Part shown: positions 18,597 to 27,283 of the stretch, one piece after another
How positions within the stretch are numbered: the first letter of the stretch is position 1
Layout: the number at the start of each line of letters is the position of its first letter
Assembly: GCA_035765535.1 (NCBI GenBank)
Contig: DASTXE010000006.1
Coordinates: 682,001-746,000 of the forward strand
Length of the DNA: 64,000 nucleotides
Reading direction: 5' to 3'
From: Rickettsiales bacterium
GTDB lineage: Bacteria > Pseudomonadota > Alphaproteobacteria > Rickettsiales > JABCZZ01
Translations under genes and position numbers: made by a program
Notes under the pieces: model-generated
Database searches by the model: none
Told to the model about the DNA's origin: nothing
The model's input: the letters and a program-made list of their open reading frames with translations, nothing else

Positions 18597-20111
18597 TTAG
18601 CCCATAGCCCCGGTGCCGATACCCATGCACTCCACAAGTTCTTTATCGAGGTTGAAATACTGTGCCCTCGGCAGAAAGCGCGGACGGATACCGCTGCAGA
18701 AGAATTTACCCGTGAGCTTACCCTCAGCATTCATATTCCCCGGCTGATAACCGAACAAGGTCTGCGTGATAATGGTTTCACCTTCCATGCCGATCACTTC
18801 CTCGATATGGGTGACACGCCTTCCGCCGTCGCGCATACGGGCAACCTGAACAATCAGGTTGATCGCGCTCGAAATCTGCTGACGCATTGCGAGGATCGGA
18901 ATCTGCACACCGGACATGGCCAGCAGGTTTTCCACACGGCCAAGGCAATCGCGCGGATTGTTGGAGTGGATGGTTGCCATCGAACCGTCATGGCCCGTAT
19001 TCATTGCCGACAATACGTCGATCACTTCATCACCGCGAATTTCGCCGAGGATAATGCGGTCGGGACGCATACGCAGCGCGTTGCGTACAAGTTGGCGCTG
19101 GCTGATTTCCCCTGCCCCTTCCGTATTGGCAGGCCTGGTTTCCAGACGCAGCACGTGCGGCTGGTGCAACATGAGTTCCGCCGCGTCTTCAATTGTCACC
19201 ACGCGTTCACCCGGATCGATATGACCGGAAAGCGCGTTCAGCAACGTCGTTTTACCCGAACCCGTACCGCCGGAGATCATGATATTGAGACGGATATGAC
19301 CGCAGATTTCGAGGAACCGGCACATTTCCGGCGTCATTGAACCGTAATCGACATATTGCGTCAGCGGCATCTTATTCTTTTTGAACTTACGGATGGAGAC
19401 CAGCGCCCCGTCCAGTGCAAGCGGCGGGATGATCGCGTTGAAACGCGAGCCGTCCGCCATACGTGCGTCCACCATCGGGCTCGTTTCATCGATACGCCTG
19501 CCCACCGCCGAAACGATCTTCTGGATCGTCGTCAGCAAATGCTTCTCGCTCGTGAATACAAGATCCGACAACAGGATCTTACCGGATTTTTCAATATAGA
19601 TCTGCTTATGCGTATTGATCATGATATCCGAAACATCCGGATCGGATATCAGCAATTCCAGCGGCCCAAGCCCCAGCAACTCGTTCAGCAGGTCTTCCTT
19701 GAGCAGCACCCCTTGCGCGGAAGTCAGCGGAATACTGATCTGGCTGATGAGCGTTTCCGCCATTTCACCCACACGCGCCTTGCGGCTTTCCTTCGGAATC
19801 TTTTCCAGCGCCTCGAAATTCACCTGCTCGAGCACGTTTTCAATCAGGATTTCCTTCGCACGGATAAAGTCCGCCGTCAGAAGGTTCGAGTCGATAAACG
19901 AAATCGTCGGCGTATTCTCATAAACCGTCGCCTTTCTGGGTTCAGGCGCAGGTGCTGCTGGCCTCTCCGAAGCGGAAGGCGCGGCAGGGCGCGCCGAGGG
20001 CGTAGGCGCAGGCGCCATAGACGGGCGCTGCGGCATCGCGGCGGCAGGATTCTTGTTAACCGGCTGCGTGGAGGACGCTGTACCGGCACCGGTTGGCTTT
20101 TTACCGAACAT
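18597..20111 (-). CDS. cpaF: CpaF/TadA-type secretion ATPase
   Basis: Cytoplasmic ATPase that powers assembly of Flp/Tad pili, or of related type II/IV secretion machines. The 504-residue product starts with a Pro/Ala-rich tail (about 1-70), then the N-terminal domain, the Walker A loop GGTGSGKTTLL, the Asp box TIEDAAELML, Walker B-like LRMRPDRIILGEIRGDE and the His box MNTGHDGSMATIHSN. All nucleotide-binding motifs are intact. It stands alone: no tadB, tadC, secretin or pilin gene is nearby, so the rest of the pilus locus must be elsewhere or absent. Confidence 0.92.
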   Translation of the reverse strand: MFGKKPTGAGTASSTQPVNKNPAAAMPQRPSMAPAPTPSARPAAPSASERPAAPAPEPRKATVYENTPTISFIDSNLLTADFIRAKEILIENVLEQVNFEALEKIPKESRKARVGEMAETLISQISIPLTSAQGVLLKEDLLNELLGLGPLELLISDPDVSDIMINTHKQIYIEKSGKILLSDLVFTSEKHLLTTIQKIVSAVGRRIDETSPMVDARMADGSRFNAIIPPLALDGALVSIRKFKKNKMPLTQYVDYGSMTPEMCRFLEICGHIRLNIMISGGTGSGKTTLLNALSGHIDPGERVVTIEDAAELMLHQPHVLRLETRPANTEGAGEISQRQLVRNALRMRPDRIILGEIRGDEVIDVLSAMNTGHDGSMATIHSNNPRDCLGRVENLLAMSGVQIPILAMRQQISSAINLIVQVARMRDGGRRVTHIEEVIGMEGETIITQTLFGYQPGNMNAEGKLTGKFFCSGIRPRFLPRAQYFNLDKELVECMGIGTGAMG

Positions 20112-20205
20112 GTTTAAAACACCCTATCATTGCGCATAAAGCTGTTATACATATGTATTTCTAGGGAGAGTGTAGCTCTTTTAGATTAAAATTTAGTTAA
20201 ATGGA

Positions 20206-21492
20206 ATGAAATTATCCAATTCGCAATGGCTTTTGTGGGAAGAAACGCAGGCTTTGGCCCGGGCGCTGGGCAGTGAGCGCATGCGTTTTGTCGGCGGAGC
20301 CGTGCGCGACTGCCTGCTCGGCATTGACGCGAAGGATGTGGACGTAGCCACCCCCCTCCCCCCGCAGGAAGTGATGGAACTGCTTACCGAAGCCGGCATG
20401 AAGGTCTTTCCCACCGGCATCGACCACGGAACGATTACAGTGGTCACCGGCAAACACCATTTTGAAGTCACGACACTCAGGCGCGACGTGACGACCGACG
20501 GCAGGCGCGCCATCGTCGCTTATACGGAAGATTGGTGCGAAGACGCTATGCGGCGCGACTTTACCATGAACGCGCTTTACTGCGACATGGAAGGTGAAAT
20601 CAGCGACTATTTCGGCGGCGTGCAGGATGCAATGGAAGGTCATGTGCGCTTCATCGGCAATGCGGCCGAACGCATCCGTGAAGACGCACTGCGTATTTTA
20701 CGCTTCTTCCGCTTCTTTGCCTGGTATGGCAAGCTGCCTGCCGACAGCGAAGCACTAACCGCCTGCCAAGAACTTGCAGAAATGATAGACAGGCTTTCCG
20801 GCGAACGCATCCGGCAGGAAATGCTGAAACTGCTTGTATCACCCAATAGCGCCAGCGTCATTACCCTGATGCAGGAGCACGGCGTATTGCGTTATGTCCT
20901 TCCCGCTCCTGTTTCGGTGCAGGCATTGAGCAGGCTTCCGCAGTTGCTGGAAAAAACACAGCAGCCTCACAACCCCATTCTCGCGCTTGCGCTGCTTCTG
21001 CGCAGTGCGGGAGGTGACGTATTGCAACAAGCAGACTGGATCCGCACACGCTGGAAACTCTCCAATGCAGAGCAATATCTGCTCGCGGATCTGTGTCGTT
21101 ATGAAAGGATAAAACCTGACAAGGATACGCGGAGGAGCGCAGCGACGACCTCTTCAGAGGGGGTAAGCGAAGCGAAGGGGGCGACGAACTCGCCCCCTGG
21201 CAATAATATAAAGAAACATATTCGAGCGACAGGTAAGGAGTTATTCATCCTGCAGCAACTTATGACCATGGCAGAAGGTGAAGACGAAGCACAAGGCACG
21301 CACACAATCGCACTCGCGGCAAGCTGGCAGCCGCCGGCGTTCCCGCTGACAGGAGACGATTTGATCCGCCGTGGCATCACGCCGGGAAAAAATATGGGCG
21401 CGCTGCTGAAAAGGCTTGAAGAATACTGGGAAGAAGAGGAATATAATCCAGACAAGCAGGCTTTGCTGCGCCATGCAGGACTGGCAGAATGA
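20206..21492 (+). CDS. cca: CCA tRNA nucleotidyltransferase with in-frame insertion
   Basis: Adds or repairs the CCA end of tRNAs. The 428-residue protein has the class II polymerase-beta-type head: RFVGGAVRDCLLG, the catalytic pair DVDVATP, RRDVTTDGRRA, and WCEDAMRRDFTMNALY with the template-reading block DALRILRFFRFFAWYG downstream. Near residue 310 the reading frame runs through about 25-30 extra residues (RRSAATTSSEGVSEAKGATN and on) encoded by a palindromic element; see that entry. The insertion is in frame and lies in the C-terminal tail region, so the enzyme may still work. No clear ribosome binding site is seen; an ATG five bases upstream is out of frame. Confidence 0.9.
   Translation: MKLSNSQWLLWEETQALARALGSERMRFVGGAVRDCLLGIDAKDVDVATPLPPQEVMELLTEAGMKVFPTGIDHGTITVVTGKHHFEVTTLRRDVTTDGRRAIVAYTEDWCEDAMRRDFTMNALYCDMEGEISDYFGGVQDAMEGHVRFIGNAAERIREDALRILRFFRFFAWYGKLPADSEALTACQELAEMIDRLSGERIRQEMLKLLVSPNSASVITLMQEHGVLRYVLPAPVSVQALSRLPQLLEKTQQPHNPILALALLLRSAGGDVLQQADWIRTRWKLSNAEQYLLADLCRYERIKPDKDTRRSAATTSSEGVSEAKGATNSPPGNNIKKHIRATGKELFILQQLMTMAEGEDEAQGTHTIALAASWQPPAFPLTGDDLIRRGITPGKNMGALLKRLEEYWEEEEYNPDKQALLRHAGLAE
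21131..21200. repeat. Palindromic element inserted in frame within cca
   Basis: GC-rich segment with two hairpins: a five-base stem at 21149-21160 and a nine-base perfect stem 21176-21184 with 21190-21198. It also contains GGAGGAGCGCAGCGACGA and AAGCGAAGCGAAGG motifs of short interspersed repeats. It encodes a Ser/Ala/Gly-rich peptide not expected in the enzyme. The arrangement resembles the protein-coding palindromic elements described in Rickettsia, though I cannot show it is the same family. Exact borders are uncertain. Confidence 0.5.
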
Positions 21493-21582
21493 TAACTTCC
21501 GCTTGGCTATCTGTGGTATTATATAGTAGCATATTAAGCTAGATATAGTATAATCAAGCGTATCAAATTGGAATGAGGCACG

Positions 21583-22023
21583 ATGAAAATCGGCGAATAT
21601 TCACCCGTAGGCAAAACAGGGGCCACCGGTAAGAAGAAAGGAACCTCTTCTGTCGGCGGAGGCGATTTCCTTGGCCTGCTTTCGACGGGTGAAACAGAGA
21701 GCGCTTCCGCATCGCAGCCCACTTCCGATGTCCAATCTGTTTCCATGGATGCTCTGCTCTCGCTACAGGAAATGCCGGACAATGAAGTTGCGCGCCGCCA
21801 GGCCATGCAGGAAGGCAGCAACATCATTGAAACGCTCGACAAGCTCAGGCTTGATTTGCTCACCGGCAAGGTCTCCGGCAATCTTTTGAACCGCCTCAAT
21901 GACCTCACACGGATCAAACACCAGTTCACGAACGACCCGCGCCTTGAATCCATTATTCAGGATATTGAACTGCGTGCTGCTGTGGAGTTGGCCAAGCTCG
22001 AACGCGCAGCCAAGGACAACTAG
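21583..22023 (+). CDS. fliX: Flagellar assembly regulator FliX
   Basis: FliX couples flagellar basal-body assembly to FlbD-dependent transcription of late flagellar genes in Caulobacter and relatives. The 146-residue product has the expected Gly/Ser-rich N-terminus and the conserved C-terminal helices: ALLSLQEMPDNEVARRQAMQ, IETLDKLRLDLLTGKVSG and LNDLTRIKHQF. This family is confined to alphaproteobacteria as far as I know, which supports the lineage. No other flagellar gene is in the window. The stop codon overlaps the convergent membrane-protein gene by four bases. Confidence 0.85.
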   Translation: MKIGEYSPVGKTGATGKKKGTSSVGGGDFLGLLSTGETESASASQPTSDVQSVSMDALLSLQEMPDNEVARRQAMQEGSNIIETLDKLRLDLLTGKVSGNLLNRLNDLTRIKHQFTNDPRLESIIQDIELRAAVELAKLERAAKDN

Positions 22024-22598
22024 GATTTCTTCTTAGGCTCTTTGGGCAGCGGGATCTTCACAAAAATCACACTCGCAATAATGGGCAGCAACGCGGCAAA
22101 TCCCGGCTGGAATATCCAGGGTAAAACGGTCTTTCCCGTGAGCGAATAAGCCCAGATCGCAAACGCACTCATATAAACCATAAGATGCCTTTGCTTTTTA
22201 AACTCGTCCCCCATGCACCAGCCATACCAATAGCCCGTCCCTATAATCCCAAGCACATAACAGGCCGCTGCGACCAGATTTCTCCATTGTTCCGGAAACA
22301 GTGGAATAGTATTGAGCGCCGCACCATACGCTCCCAGTATTTCACCCGGAATCAACCGCGCGATCTTATCGATCGCATCGTAATTATCACCGCCGCTTTT
22401 AGATTTCTTTGGTTTGGGAGCCTTGGGAGCAGGAGTCGGCATCTGCGGTGCCATAAAACTCTGCACCATCATACCCTGCACGGGTATTTTGATGTTCTCA
22501 GTGAGCTTTTCGCTAAAAATATCGCTCAGCATATCCTCACCCGGCAGCGAAGGCACCTCATCGGAGGAATCGAAATAAATACGTTTCTGAAAAGCCAT
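22020..22598 (-). CDS. Predicted membrane protein, function unknown
   Basis: A 192-residue product. Residues 1-75 are cytoplasmic-like, with a Pro/Lys-rich stretch (PAPKAPKPKKSKSGG). They are followed by KIARLIPGEILGAYGAALN and three or four hydrophobic segments (about 104-125, 134-155, 158-185) and a basic C-terminus KEPKKKS. I recall IPGE-type motifs leading into such helices in uncharacterised membrane proteins but cannot name a function. The upstream side is an intergenic region with a large palindrome. It converges on fliX with a four-base overlap. Confidence 0.7.
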   Translation of the reverse strand: MAFQKRIYFDSSDEVPSLPGEDMLSDIFSEKLTENIKIPVQGMMVQSFMAPQMPTPAPKAPKPKKSKSGGDNYDAIDKIARLIPGEILGAYGAALNTIPLFPEQWRNLVAAACYVLGIIGTGYWYGWCMGDEFKKQRHLMVYMSAFAIWAYSLTGKTVLPWIFQPGFAALLPIIASVIFVKIPLPKEPKKKS

Positions 22599-22735
22599 GA
22601 CCTGCCTCCGAATAGTTTATGCTATTGCAGGTCGATAATTACAATCTATAATTGCAAAGTCAACGCAACCTCAATATGCCGCATATAATTGCGACAGCTT
22701 GTGCTTTTTGCGCCATAGCGATAGTTAAAGATGGC

Positions 22736-22860
22736 TCAAAAATCGCTAGGCCGCAGCGAGAATGATTATCTTCTGGTAACCGCAGCGGAGCGTACATCAA
22801 AGTACGTGAGCAGCGGAAGACCAGAAGATAGTTATTCGTAGCGCGGCATAGTAGATTTTT
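22736..22860. repeat. Long imperfect palindrome acting as a probable nusB terminator
   Basis: An inverted repeat with arms of about 58 bases and a six-base centre (22796-22801, between two copies of GTAC). The arms begin and end with AAAAATC/GATTTTT. It abuts the nusB stop, and on that strand the hairpin ends in a T-run, so it could terminate the lepB-nusB operon. The CGCAGCGGAGCGTAC and GTACGTGAGCAGCGGA arms look like an interspersed repeat rather than a unique terminator. Confidence 0.65.
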
Positions 22861-23347
22861 AAGTCGTCTTTTGCTCTTTAGCCAGCTTATCCAGGATTCC
22901 GTTAACGAATCCGACTTCCGGCAGATCGAAGAAACGCCCCGTGAGCGTCACATACTCATTCACGGCAATCACCGGTTTGGATGATAAATGACGGATTTCA
23001 TAAACCGCGCAGGCAATGATCGCAATCAGCAGCGGGCTCATGCGCTCAAGCTTCCACTTATCATTCAGTGAACTGCGGATGAACTGGCCAATCTCATCGG
23101 ATTTCTCAATCACGCCGGAAATAATGCGCAGGAAAAGCGGTTTGTCCGGTTCCGCCTCGAAGCTCATCGCACGGTTGGTGGAATCCTTGTCTTCGTGCCA
23201 CTGCGCCATATAGTCGTCGAACAATTCCTGCGGCGTGATGCGCTCGCGGTTCAGCTCCAACCGGTAGACGCACTGCACGGCTGCAAGACGCGCACTGGAT
23301 TTCTTGCGCAGGGAAAGCGGCGGCGGTTTGGGTTTATTATCATTCAT
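22859..23347 (-). CDS. nusB: Transcription antitermination factor NusB
   Basis: Binds boxA RNA with NusE (S10) to suppress termination in rRNA operons. The 162-residue all-helical product has the family pattern: SARLAAVQCVYRLELN at the N-terminal RNA-binding side, then WKLERMSPLLIAIIACAVYE and PVIAVNEYVTLTGRFFD. It is the last gene of the lepB-rnc-ribH-nusB operon and overlaps ribH by 8 bases. Confidence 0.95.
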   Translation of the reverse strand: MNDNKPKPPPLSLRKKSSARLAAVQCVYRLELNRERITPQELFDDYMAQWHEDKDSTNRAMSFEAEPDKPLFLRIISGVIEKSDEIGQFIRSSLNDKWKLERMSPLLIAIIACAVYEIRHLSSKPVIAVNEYVTLTGRFFDLPEVGFVNGILDKLAKEQKTT

Positions 23348-23774
23348 CGAGATTCATCTGCTTTTTAATGGCGAGCATGCGCAGACAGGCTTCCACAGCA
23401 TCCTTGCCTTTATTTCCCTGTTTAACATCGGCGCGCACCCAAGCCTGTTCCGGGTTCTCGACCGTCAATATTCCATACCCTATCGGCGCAAGGTAATCCA
23501 GCGCCAGCTGGTTCAGCCCGCGCGCGCTTTCGCCGCAGACATAATCGTAATGCGTGGTTTCACCGCGTATCACGCAGCCCAGCGCCACAAACCCATCGTA
23601 ACGGCCGCTCGCAATCGCCATGTTGATGGCAGAAGGAATCTCGAACGCGCCCGGCACTTCAAACACGTCATGCGTCGCGCCTGCTTTTTTCAAAGCAGCT
23701 TCTGCTCCGCGTATCAGCTCGTCCGCCAGGTCTTCGTAAAACCGCGCTACGACCACGAATATATGACTCATCAC
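23340..23774 (-). CDS. ribH: 6,7-dimethyl-8-ribityllumazine synthase
   Basis: Penultimate step of riboflavin synthesis, condensing the pyrimidine intermediate with dihydroxybutanone phosphate. The 144 residues fit the family. Recognisable motifs are VPGAFEIPSAINMA, the GCVIRGETTHYDYVC substrate loop with the catalytic His, and GILTVENPEQAWVRA. It overlaps rnc by four bases upstream and nusB by eight bases downstream. The ribH-nusB pairing is common in bacteria. Confidence 0.96.
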   Translation of the reverse strand: MMSHIFVVVARFYEDLADELIRGAEAALKKAGATHDVFEVPGAFEIPSAINMAIASGRYDGFVALGCVIRGETTHYDYVCGESARGLNQLALDYLAPIGYGILTVENPEQAWVRADVKQGNKGKDAVEACLRMLAIKKQMNLDE

Positions 23775-24439
23775 TTCTCCAATCTCTCCAGCAGCGCTTT
23801 GGCTGCAAGTTGTTCGGCCTGGCGTTTCGCCGGAGCCTTGGCCACCGCCCTGCCCCCGCTTTCCACCGACGCCTCGACGGTGAATTGGGGCGCATGGGAA
23901 GAGCCGCTGACTTCAATAACCGTATATACGGGTAATTTCAAGCCCCGCCCTTGCGCCCATTCCTGCAGGCTGGTTTTGGCATCCTTAGGTGGCTCACCCA
24001 TGGATTTCGCTATATCTTTCCAATGGTTGAGAATAAACCCCCTCGCCACTTCGAATCCTCCGTCCAGGTAAAGCGCTCCGATCAGCGCCTCGCAGACATC
24101 CTCCAGATTCGAATTATTATCGCGTTTTTCGCCCCCGCGTCCGCCCACCGACATGCGGATATAGTCCGCAATGCCGAGCTTGCGCGCCACGCCTGCGAGC
24201 GATTCACTGCGAACAAGCGCGGCATGCCGTTTGGCAAGATTGCCTTCATTTTCCTGCGGATAGAGCGTAAACAGTAATTCCGCCACCACAACCCCGAGCA
24301 CGGAATCGCCCAGGAATTCCAGCCGCTGGTAATTAAAGGGCTGGTTTCCGCGTACTTCCGCACAGCCCGGATGCGTCAGCGCCTCCAGCAGAAGCTGCTT
24401 GTCGGCAAATTCATAGCCTATGATCGTCTCAATGCTCAT
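23771..24439 (-). CDS. rnc: Ribonuclease III
   Basis: Double-strand-specific endoribonuclease for rRNA processing and mRNA decay. The 222-residue protein has the catalytic signature RLEFLGDSVLGVVVAELL, the second metal-binding region DVCEALIGALYLDGGFE, and a C-terminal dsRNA-binding domain (about 150-222) with SLQEWAQGRGLKLPVY and AKRQAEQLAAKALLE. It lies between lepB and ribH in the same operon, 25 bases after lepB; the usual partner era is not here. Confidence 0.96.
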   Translation of the reverse strand: MSIETIIGYEFADKQLLLEALTHPGCAEVRGNQPFNYQRLEFLGDSVLGVVVAELLFTLYPQENEGNLAKRHAALVRSESLAGVARKLGIADYIRMSVGGRGGEKRDNNSNLEDVCEALIGALYLDGGFEVARGFILNHWKDIAKSMGEPPKDAKTSLQEWAQGRGLKLPVYTVIEVSGSSHAPQFTVEASVESGGRAVAKAPAKRQAEQLAAKALLERLEK

Positions 24440-24463
24440 TCACGCCGCACTACAATTGTACGC

Positions 24464-25252
24464 CTATAACAGCTTGAACAGGCGATGCGGACAGATAAAC
24501 CCGCACGACCAGGAAAACAGGATAATATCCGCACGCCCGACAATATTCTCTTCCGGCACATAACTTACCGGAAAACCATAGCGGCTGTCGCGCGAATTGT
24601 CGCGGTTATCGCCCATCATGAAATAATGCCCGTCCGGAACCGTATACACATCCGTGTTCTCCATCCTGTCCTGCTCTTTTTTGTTCAGGATATAATAAGT
24701 GACTCCGTTGGGCATCGTCTCCTTATACCGGTTAAGCTCAGGGTCTTCCTTCTGCCTGAACTCGGAACCCTCCTCATTCTCTTTGACAATGTCCTTGTCC
24801 GTCCAGGTGCCGACAAATTCCTTGGGAAGCGGTTTGTCGTTGATATAGAGAATGCTGTCTTTCATCTGGATACGGTCGCCCGGCAGGCCGATCACACGTT
24901 TGATAAACTGGTCTTCCAGCGGCGGATTGCCCGGCGGATGAAACACCACGATATCCCCGCGCTTGGGATGCGAATCGAACAGCCTGCCATGCATCGGCAG
25001 CAGCTTCATCACATAAGGCAACGAGAACCGGCTGTATCCGTAGGAAAATTTGGAGACAAACAGATAGTCCCCGATCAGCAGCGTATTCTTCATGGAGCCG
25101 GAGGGAATATGGAACGGTTCATAAGCAAACGTGCGGAAAATCAGTGCAAATACAATGGCAAACGCCACTGTGCGGATGGTTTCTTTCCAGTCGTCCGGCT
25201 GCGCGTTCCTGGCAACGAATAATTGCTTGAGTTTTGAAGAGGAAGTTTCCAT
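24464..25252 (-). CDS. lepB: Signal peptidase I
   Basis: Removes signal peptides from exported proteins at the inner membrane. About 262 residues: an N-terminal membrane segment (TVAFAIVFALIFRTFAYEPF), the catalytic Ser box HIPSGSMKNTLLIGDYLFV, the Lys box FIKRVIGLPGDRIQMKD, and box E GDNRDNSRDSRYG. A charged insert between boxes D and E, rich in Glu and Lys, is typical of alphaproteobacterial LepB. I use ATG 25252, which puts the membrane helix at the usual place and has GGTGA upstream. It is the first gene of the lepB-rnc-ribH-nusB operon. Confidence 0.94.
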   Translation of the reverse strand: METSSSKLKQLFVARNAQPDDWKETIRTVAFAIVFALIFRTFAYEPFHIPSGSMKNTLLIGDYLFVSKFSYGYSRFSLPYVMKLLPMHGRLFDSHPKRGDIVVFHPPGNPPLEDQFIKRVIGLPGDRIQMKDSILYINDKPLPKEFVGTWTDKDIVKENEEGSEFRQKEDPELNRYKETMPNGVTYYILNKKEQDRMENTDVYTVPDGHYFMMGDNRDNSRDSRYGFPVSYVPEENIVGRADIILFSWSCGFICPHRLFKLL

Positions 25253-25315
25253 GGTTTCACCGCTTTTGAAGGTCTGCCCGAGTTTATTGCACATTTCCAG
25301 CTTAATTCAAGCGTG

Positions 25316-25343
25316 TTGACAATAATTCCACGGCTGCTAAAAG
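25316..25343 (+). promoter_or_regulatory. Possible promoter for tRNA-Ser
   Basis: A perfect TTGACA at 25316-25321 with a weak TAAAAG-like -10 about 16 bases further, some 70 bases before the tRNA. The -10 match is poor, so the call is tentative. Confidence 0.35.
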
Positions 25344-25410
25344 CATGGGTCTGGTTTTCTGGAATCTGCGCAGCCCGCCCTTGCGGAACTGCCCCGGAAT
25401 AAACCATTGC

Positions 25411-25504
25411 GGAGGGGTGGCCGAGTGGCTGAAGGCGGCGGTTTGCTAAACCGTTATAGGGTTGTAAAGCCCTATCGTGAGTTCGAATCTCATCTCCTCC
25501 GCCA
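25411..25504 (+). tRNA. tRNA-Ser (anticodon GCU)
   Basis: A 94-base class II tRNA with the CCA end encoded. The 5' acceptor strand GGAGGGG pairs with CTCCTCC at the 3' end, and G73 precedes CCA. The anticodon arm has GCT between CGGTTT and AAACCG halves. A long variable arm and a GAGTTCGAATCTC T-arm are present, so it reads AGC and AGU codons. It marks the left border of the accessory region: a serine recombinase gene ends 160 bases downstream. Confidence 0.96.
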
Positions 25505-25663
25505 TAAAACTATATATGTCTTAATGTTACGAGAGACGTCCTCGTGTGCGGCACAGTGTGGGCGGTTTGGTTTTCAAAGCCTACCGGAGAAATAATAAAT
25601 TCCGCAGATTTACTGAGATATCGGTATATTCTCTCCGTTCGCGATTTCAACGGTAGGGCTTTG

Positions 25664-27283
25664 TTAGTGCAGTCCTAGGATATTACGCTGCGCTTCCCAA
25701 GCAACCGGAAGCTTGATTGTCTTAACCAGCGCATCGGCGCTAAGATCAGTAGGCTGCTTACCTGCAATAATGATTTCCACAATATCAGGAGCTAAAAATG
25801 CCAGCGGTAATATATTCCCGATATAGCCTTCGCTAACATTTTTTTCCTTTGCAATTGCTGCAATGGATGTTGCCTCACCAGAAATCAGTTGATTGAACCA
25901 GCTATATGCCTGAGCAATTGTCTTAATTAGGATAGGATCGTGATTAGTGGCAAATTGCTCTGCACCAATGACCAACCTCATCTCGTGACCGCGACGCTTC
26001 ATCTGCATGGGAACACTACGAATAATAGTGACAAGTCTTTGTGCCGTGGCGGGTAGCAGTATCGTAACGCTAATCTCGCTCTGGTGTAGCTCAGCTCTCT
26101 GCAGCAATGTGTTATGATTATTGCTTTCTAATTTGCCAATGGCTTCCAATACTGACGAAACCTGAGAACCTTCAATACCTGCGCCAATCAAGGCATTGGC
26201 AATGGCAGCTTTATCGGCAAGTATGCTCTTTATCACACGCATCACTGCCTGTTCAATCTCCTGTGCTGGCAAGCGCCACCCTACTTTATTGTTATTCGAC
26301 ATACCTGTCGTAAGATGCTTCGAGACATAATACCGGTAGCGCTTCCCTTTCTTATTAGCATGGCTGGGCGTTAATAGTTCACCAGATTCATCGAATAGCT
26401 TTCCAATGAGCAAGGAGGCTTCTGTCTTTCTATTAGATCCTGATTTAACCGCATTATTATTCAGCACATTTTGCACCTGATCCCAGAGCGCTAAATCGAT
26501 AATGGCTTCATGCTGTCCGGGATAGGTTACGCCTTTATGCCGCACCTGTCCTATATAGAGCGGATTCGACAACATGTTATAAAGAGTACCGCGCGACAGA
26601 ATGCTTTTGCCATACTTCCTACCCTTTTCTCTGGGTTTGGAGCGGATGCCTTTTTCTGCGATCTCTTCCTGCAGTATCCGTACACATCCTAATTCCAGAT
26701 AACGGGTAAATATATACCGAATCGTTTCCGCTTCTTGTGGGTTGATCACCAGCTTTTTATGAACCACATCATACCCAAGCGGAGCGAGTCCTCCCATCCA
26801 CATCCCCTTCTTTTTCGAAGCCGCGATCTTATCCCGAATGCGCTCGCCGGTGACTTCACGCTCAAACTGGGCAAAGGACAATAAGACGTTAAGTGTTAAA
26901 CGCCCCATGGAAGATGTCGTATTAAACTGCTGGGTCACCGATACAAAGGAAACATTGCGCTTGTCGAAGGTTTCGATAATTTTCGCAAAATCCGCCAGCG
27001 AGCGGGTCAGGCGGTCGACCTTATAAACAACGACAATATCGATTTTACCCTCCGATATGTCCTGCAGAAGCTGCTGAAGTGCGGGACGCTCCATGTTCCC
27101 TCCGGAAAAGCCACCATCATCGTAATGGGTTTTGATAACTTGCCAGCCTTCATGCTTCTGGCTTTTAATATAGGCTTCACAAGCTTCCCGCTGCGCATGC
27201 AGGGAGTTGAAGTCCTGTTCCAACCCTTCTTCAGAGGACTTACGGGTATAGATAGCACAATTTTTAACCGCAAGCTTGCTCAT
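25664..27283 (-). CDS. Large serine recombinase (site-specific integrase)
   Basis: About 539 residues. The N-terminal resolvase domain has AIYTRKSSEEGLEQDFNSL with the catalytic Ser16 in YTRKS. It continues with the VVYKVDRLTRSLADF and LTLNVLLSFAQFERE motifs, then the recombinase domain (GLAPLGYDV onwards) and a zinc-ribbon-like and coiled-coil tail. Such enzymes integrate and excise phages and genomic islands. The ATG at 27283 overlaps the stop of the DUF2924 gene (ATGA) and places the catalytic Ser correctly; a longer frame adds a dubious extension. Proximity to tRNA-Ser suggests the element border lies near 25,505-25,663. Confidence 0.92.
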   Translation of the reverse strand: MSKLAVKNCAIYTRKSSEEGLEQDFNSLHAQREACEAYIKSQKHEGWQVIKTHYDDGGFSGGNMERPALQQLLQDISEGKIDIVVVYKVDRLTRSLADFAKIIETFDKRNVSFVSVTQQFNTTSSMGRLTLNVLLSFAQFEREVTGERIRDKIAASKKKGMWMGGLAPLGYDVVHKKLVINPQEAETIRYIFTRYLELGCVRILQEEIAEKGIRSKPREKGRKYGKSILSRGTLYNMLSNPLYIGQVRHKGVTYPGQHEAIIDLALWDQVQNVLNNNAVKSGSNRKTEASLLIGKLFDESGELLTPSHANKKGKRYRYYVSKHLTTGMSNNNKVGWRLPAQEIEQAVMRVIKSILADKAAIANALIGAGIEGSQVSSVLEAIGKLESNNHNTLLQRAELHQSEISVTILLPATAQRLVTIIRSVPMQMKRRGHEMRLVIGAEQFATNHDPILIKTIAQAYSWFNQLISGEATSIAAIAKEKNVSEGYIGNILPLAFLAPDIVEIIIAGKQPTDLSADALVKTIKLPVAWEAQRNILGLH

